Shown: positions 21,851 through 24,784 of the stretch, in pieces
Layout of the letters: every line of letters begins with the position of its first letter
How positions within the stretch are numbered: position 1 is the stretch's first letter
Assembly (NCBI GenBank): GCA_043806395.1
Contig: JAZDHC010000317.1
Coordinates: forward strand, 1-24,784
Direction of reading: 5' to 3'
From: CG2-30-40-21 sp043806395
Lineage (GTDB): Bacteria; UBA9089; CG2-30-40-21
Length of the DNA: 24,784 nucleotides
The notes under the pieces: generated by a model
Databases searched by the model: none
Seen by the model: only the letters and a program-made list of their open reading frames with translations
Told to the model about the DNA's origin: nothing
Program-made: the position numbers and the translations under genes

Positions 21851-22159
21851 TCACCCCATAATCTTTGCCACAATAAACTTCACAGCCCCATCCATATTTT
21901 GCAGGGCATTGGACTGTATCCCCTGAATCAGCCTTTCATTCTCCTGTTTTAAGGCAGATATCTGGCTTTCCGTCTCAATCTTTACGGCTTCCATACATTT
22001 CTTTTCTGTTTCCTGAACTTGTTTTTTAACCCCAGCATTCAATTCCTGTTTTTTTGCCTCTGTTTCAACCAGCATCCTTTGTGCCTCTTTATGAGCTTCA
22101 GCCACAAGTTGCTGTCCTTCTTGTTCCGCCTGATTTACTGTTTTCAATAATTCAATCAT
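21851..22159 (-). CDS. V/A-type ATPase peripheral stalk subunit (G/H type)
   Basis: About 102 residues on the minus strand. I favour ATG 22159 (MIELLKTVNQAEQEG) with aggtg nine bases upstream; a GTG at 22171 in frame would add four residues. The protein is one continuous charged helix (residues 1-85: AEAHKEAQRMLVETEAKKQEL, QETEKKCMEAVKIETESQ) ending in a short hydrophobic tail (AVKFIVAKIMG), typical of the AhaH/NtpF/subunit G family that pairs with subunit E as peripheral stalk. Its place directly before subunit I matches the standard gene order (H-I or G-I). A near-consensus promoter lies at 22202-22230. Confidence 0.85.
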   Translation of the reverse strand: MIELLKTVNQAEQEGQQLVAEAHKEAQRMLVETEAKKQELNAGVKKQVQETEKKCMEAVKIETESQISALKQENERLIQGIQSNALQNMDGAVKFIVAKIMG

Positions 22160-22201
22160 AGATATAAACACCTGCCTCTGATGAGATGATTTAGTAAGGA
22201 T

Positions 22202-22230
22202 ATGATAGCAGAAATTTCCTTACATGTCAA
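22202..22230 (-). promoter_or_regulatory. Promoter for the V-ATPase H-I genes
   Basis: On the minus strand TTGACA (22230-22225) and TATCAT (22207-22202) are spaced by 17 bp, giving a start near 22195, about 35 nt before the first ATG. Confidence 0.8.
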
Positions 22231-22310
22231 TATAAAAAATCATCGTTTCAAGAACGAAGTGCAACATAGATTAGAGAAAAAGACGGGGATTCCCTCTCTC
22301 TAAAGAAAAT

Positions 22311-22497
22311 GTAACTACTCAGCTATTGTTATTTCATACATATTTCATGGCTATTCAGATGTGTAATGAAGGAGAAAAGGGGAAAAAAAGGGAAATGGAG
22401 AAAAGAAGTGAATGTCTGCATCCTATCTATTTCCCCAATTCTCCCCTTTCTCCACTTCTCCTTCATTACACATCTGGAATATAGTCTGAGTAGTTAC
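22311..22497. mobile_element. 187-bp inverted-repeat element with GTAACTACTCAG ends
   Basis: Perfect 12-bp terminal inverted repeats (22311-22322 gtaactactcag and 22486-22497) enclose a second, 21-bp perfect inverted repeat (22356-22376 and 22456-22476). The interior is purine-rich on one arm and pyrimidine-rich on the other (gaaaaggggaaa / ctcccctttctcc). No coding potential. Similar ends occur at 17761-17925 and 10850-10861. The remainder of the 22231-22664 gap shows only a small hairpin at 22631-22654. Confidence 0.8.
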
Positions 22498-22664
22498 AAG
22501 AAAACAGATCAATCCGATTAATTAGGTGGCAAGAGGTTAACAAAATTGTAGAATTTAGATGCGTTTGCCCTGCATATTGTATGCCTCTCAGGCCAAATTC
22601 CTATTCCGTAACAGCCTGTCGAGCAACACAGTGGGGGGATCAGTATTCCCCCACCGACTAAATC

Positions 22665-23504
22665 TTGTCCTTGCGGACAGCCGCAAACAGTCCTTACCTT
22701 GTTACCGGCAATGTCTTTGTCAAGGGTACAGCCACTGTGACACTAACCATTGAATCAGGCGTAGAGGTAAGGTTTGCAACAAACACATCCTTAATCATTG
22801 GGGGCACAGGCGGTACTGAAAAAGGCAAGCTGATGGCTGACGGCAGCGAAGGAACCATCACCTTTACCGCTGACGGCACAACTACCGCAGGATACTGGGG
22901 TGGCATCATTTTTAATGATTACAGTGATGATGGAAGTCTGCTTATGAATGTAGTGGTAGAGTATGGTAATGCTAATATCTACTGCATTAATGCTTCACCA
23001 TCGATTCAAAAATCTATCATCAAGAATAGCTCAGGATATGGTATCAGATGTGAAAACTCCTCTCCTTGGATAACCAATGATACTATTAAAGATAACTCAT
23101 CTCATGGTATCTTTCTTGAAGGCAGTTCCAAGCCTACCATTGCTATATCTACCATTACCGGCAACAATTATGGTATTTATTGCAAAGATACTGTCCCACA
23201 GCCTACGATGGATAATAATACCATTGCTGCCAATACCTTTGCCATGAGGATCTCGCCCAATACTGATTTTTCTACCAACACCATTTATGGCAATACCAAT
23301 GAGAGGATTGAAATATTGGGAGGGAATATAACGAGTAATAAACTTTGGAAGAATTTCAATCATGCTTATGTTATCTTAGGTACTGTCTCTGTCAAGGGTG
23401 CTGCTACTGCGACATTGACCATTGAACCAAGTGTCCATGTAAGGTTTGCAACAAATACGAGTTTAATCATTGGCGGCGAAGGTGTTGGCAAATTGATTGG
23501 TTAA
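22665..23504 (+). pseudogene. Decayed fragment of a secreted beta-helix protein
   Basis: An open frame of 279 codons, but without a credible start: the first possible codon is a TTG two codons after an in-frame TAA, with no ribosome site and no signal peptide. The content is a right-handed parallel beta-helix: an edge module (NSPYLVTGNVFVKG, TIESGVEVRFATNTSLIIGG) and then coils such as NASPSIQKSIIKNSSGYGIRC and SKPTIAISTITGNNYGIYC. The same edge module returns at the C-terminus (TIEPSVHVRFATNTSLIIGGEG) and breaks off at a stop after a few residues. Both ends therefore look truncated. It is related in fold to the 795-4034 protein, without dockerin or sorting domain. Confidence 0.75.
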
Positions 23505-23518
23505 CAGGTAAATAAACA

Positions 23519-23561
23519 GGTGCTGTCCCCGGTTTTTCCCAATGTCTGACCCCAAATCCCC
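23519..23561 (+). repeat. Short dispersed repeats ggtgctgtccccgg and gtctgaccccaaatcccc
   Basis: ggtgctgtccccggttttt (23519-23537) recurs with one change at 23691-23709, and gtctgaccccaaatcccc (23544-23561) recurs exactly at 24041-24058. They lie on both sides of the orphan antitoxin gene. I recall similar phrases scattered around IS200-like/REP-associated transposase genes, but no such gene is present here. Confidence 0.7.
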
Positions 23562-23579
23562 CAACAGCAATCTTTTCTA

Positions 23580-23608
23580 TTGACAGGTTATGGATAAGAG
23601 CGTATAAT
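23580..23608 (+). promoter_or_regulatory. Perfect-consensus sigma70 promoter
   Basis: TTGACA (23580-23585) and TATAAT (23603-23608) with 17-bp spacing. Transcription would begin near 23615, leaving a leader of about 130 nt before the antitoxin-like gene, with one ggtgctgttcccgg repeat inside it. Confidence 0.8.
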
Positions 23609-23747
23609 GATGAATGTTGGATGAGGATGGGGGCATATAAAGGGGCAATGTTCCTATTTAATCGGAAGACCTCGAACGGGATAAAAAACGGGTGCTGTTC
23701 CCGGTTTTTCTAACAAGGAAAAATATAAACATAAGGAGAAATTTATT

Positions 23748-23999
23748 ATGCATAGTACAATTATGAGAGATCCTATAACTCAAAGGCAATTGCCAATTAT
23801 TATGGAAAATGGTAAACCTAAAGCAGTTGTAATAACTGTTGAAAGATTCCATGTGATGGCAAAAATGTTGGGAGTGCTGAATAAAGAGGATATTAATGAA
23901 GCAATTTTGCTAAGTCAATCTGAAATTGCAAGAGTAGCTATAGATAAAGGAATACTTGCTATTAAACAAGGAAAGGTAAAGCCATGGGGGAAAAGCTGA
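23748..23999 (+). CDS. Antitoxin-like protein (Phd/YefM-like), no adjacent toxin
   Basis: 83 residues from ATG 23748 with ataaggaga upstream. The segment LPIIMENGKPKAVVITVERFHVM resembles the core of Phd/YefM antitoxins (a strand-turn-strand with GKP.AV..., followed by a helix), and the rest is helical with a basic end (KQGKVKPWGKS). The resemblance is in pattern only. No toxin gene follows; 168 bp of repeat-bearing sequence separates it from a second, unrelated toxin-antitoxin pair. It may be a solitary antitoxin or the remnant of a module. Confidence 0.6.
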   Translation: MHSTIMRDPITQRQLPIIMENGKPKAVVITVERFHVMAKMLGVLNKEDINEAILLSQSEIARVAIDKGILAIKQGKVKPWGKS

Positions 24000-24167
24000 T
24001 AAGATATTCTGTTCTCTGTTCAGCTTTCAAGGTATTCAAGGTCTGACCCCAAATCCCCTAAAGCGAGGACCGAAATGTCCGTGGAAGAAAAAAGAGATTG
24101 GAAAAATTTAGTATTGTGTTCCCGAAATTTCCAAGTCCTTTATTATACGAGGAGGTTGTAAGAAAAA

Positions 24168-24374
24168 ATGAGCGTAGGATTAGAGGTAGGCATTAGAAAA
24201 AAAAGTGATGATATAATCACTCTTGAAATTAAAAAGAAAAATTTTGAAGCATTCTCCAATGCGGTTGGTTTGTTTAGGAAGGGATTTTTTGATATTTTAG
24301 ATGCTTCAGAGAGGGATTCTAAAGAAGGCAGAATTAAAGAGAGGAAATCTTTGTTGGAGATAGTAAATGATTAA
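24168..24374 (+). CDS. Probable antitoxin of a RelE/ParE-type module
   Basis: 68 residues from ATG 24168; gaggagg lies 12 bases upstream, a long spacing. The protein is small and charged, with beta-like IITLEIKKKNFEAF then helical GLFRKGFFDILDASERDSKEGRIKERKSLLEIVND. I do not recognise a DNA-binding family. The assignment comes from context: its stop overlaps the next gene by 8 bp, and that gene is a RelE/ParE-like toxin, the usual antitoxin-first order with translational coupling. Confidence 0.65.
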   Translation: MSVGLEVGIRKKSDDIITLEIKKKNFEAFSNAVGLFRKGFFDILDASERDSKEGRIKERKSLLEIVND

Positions 24375-24645
24375 AGTTTTTACTACCAAAACCTTTGACC
24401 AATTATTTCTTGAACTTAACGAAAAGATCCAGAAGAAAGCAGCAAGAAAGACTGATATTTTTAGAGAAAATCCGTTTGATCATACACTCAGAACAGAAAA
24501 ATTGCATCCCAAACGGTATGATGTATGGAGTTTTAGGGTAGATTTGGACTACAGAATTGTCTTTAGGTTTATGGAGAAAGGAGTGGCAGAATTTATGTTT
24601 ATTGGTCATCACAACCAGATATACGATTACAGAATATTTAACTAA
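24367..24645 (+). CDS. RelE/ParE-superfamily toxin
   Basis: 92 residues from ATG 24367, overlapping the upstream gene. The fold signature is two N-terminal helices (FDQLFLELNEKIQKKAARKTDIF), then FDHTLRTEKLHPKRYDVWSFRVDLDYRIVFRF and a final strand with FIGHHNQIYDY. This matches plasmid-stabilisation/mRNA-interferase-type toxins (VWSFRV..DYRIVFR followed by a G.H...Y end). Depending on subgroup such proteins cut mRNA at the ribosome (RelE) or inhibit gyrase (ParE); the His-rich end and Tyr/Arg residues favour an RNase-type site, not proven. The partner is the overlapping 68-residue protein. Confidence 0.85.
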   Translation: MIKVFTTKTFDQLFLELNEKIQKKAARKTDIFRENPFDHTLRTEKLHPKRYDVWSFRVDLDYRIVFRFMEKGVAEFMFIGHHNQIYDYRIFN

Positions 24646-24658
24646 GGAGGTTGAAAAG

Positions 24659-24784
24659 ATGTCTACTCGACGAAGATTGATCCGATTTGACTGGGCAGTA
24701 AAAAAGCTGTTAAGGAGTAAGGCTAATTTTGATGTGTTGGAGGGTTTTTTAAGTGAACTGCTTAAAGAGGATATAACTATAAAA
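24659..24784 (+). CDS. Rpn-family / PD-(D/E)XK nuclease transposase-like protein, 5' part only
   Basis: ATG 24659 follows aaggagg (24644-24650) with 8-base spacing, and 42 codons remain open to the window end. The start MSTRRRLIRFDWAVKKLLR, then SKANFDVLEGFLSELLKEDI, is the characteristic N-terminus of the Rpn / PD-(D/E)XK nuclease family transposase group, which usually runs to about 250-300 residues. These proteins are present in many copies in bacterial genomes and promote recombination; the nuclease centre is beyond the window. It begins 13 bp after the toxin gene, so it may be on the same transcript. Confidence 0.8.
   Translation, partial: MSTRRRLIRFDWAVKKLLRSKANFDVLEGFLSELLKEDITIK

Noticed and set aside
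22559..22753. 64-codon plus-strand frame before the beta-helix fragment
   Set aside because: No ribosome site, overlaps the decayed gene in another frame, and shows no recognisable sequence.

Overview
The window (roughly 40-45% GC by eye) looks like a chromosomal segment of an uncultivated diderm bacterium. Evidence for a Gram-negative envelope is a PorV/PorQ-type outer-membrane barrel, proteins ending in a T9SS-like C-terminal domain (NYPNPFNPECWIP motif), a PEP-CTERM protein and two lipoproteins. A V/A-type ATPase peripheral-stalk pair, the many secreted modular proteins and the dense palindromic intergenic repeats recall candidate-phylum genomes assembled from groundwater or sediment (for example the Desantisbacteria/Poribacteria type). 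That taxonomic guess rests on memory of the motif and is weak.

Layout. (1) 1-705: mosaic repeat, a consensus promoter and a small coiled-coil protein. (2) 795-8632: a cell-surface locus of four codirectional genes: a beta-helix/cohesin/dockerin protein, a PorV-like barrel, a PEP-CTERM protein, and a GEVED/DUF11/dockerin protein. The two large proteins share a C-terminal cassette (dockerin, helical linker, sorting domain). (3) 8707-12796: housekeeping block with a consensus promoter, tRNA-Leu(TAA), initiator tRNA-fMet, a palindromic terminator, a CAT-anticodon tRNA, tilS and ftsH. (4) 12859-14636, minus strand: a papain-like peptidase and a DUF1353 protein behind their own promoter and a frameshifted mini-ORF. 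(5) 14722-15112: nested miniature elements. (6) 15146-17741: a HEAT-repeat lipoprotein and a small lipoprotein. (7) 17955-19703: Lrp/AsnC regulator and class I/II aminotransferase. (8) 19753-22159, minus strand: V-type ATPase subunits H(G) and I. (9) 22311-24784: a 187-bp inverted-repeat element, a decayed beta-helix gene, an orphan antitoxin, a toxin-antitoxin pair, and the start of an Rpn/PD-(D/E)XK transposase-like gene that runs off the end.

How parts may work together. The surface locus reads as an exported assembly: the PorV-like barrel would help carry the CTD-bearing proteins out, and the cohesin and dockerin modules could join them into a scaffold. The longest protein has a 10-G tract in its signal-peptide region that could switch it on and off. 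Almost every intergenic gap is occupied by hairpin repeats: a 26-28-bp GTAG...CTAC palindrome family, a MITE with 13-bp TIRs and an 8-bp target duplication, and elements ending in GTAACTACTCAG. One palindrome is inserted in frame inside a coding sequence and another serves as a probable terminator between tRNAs.
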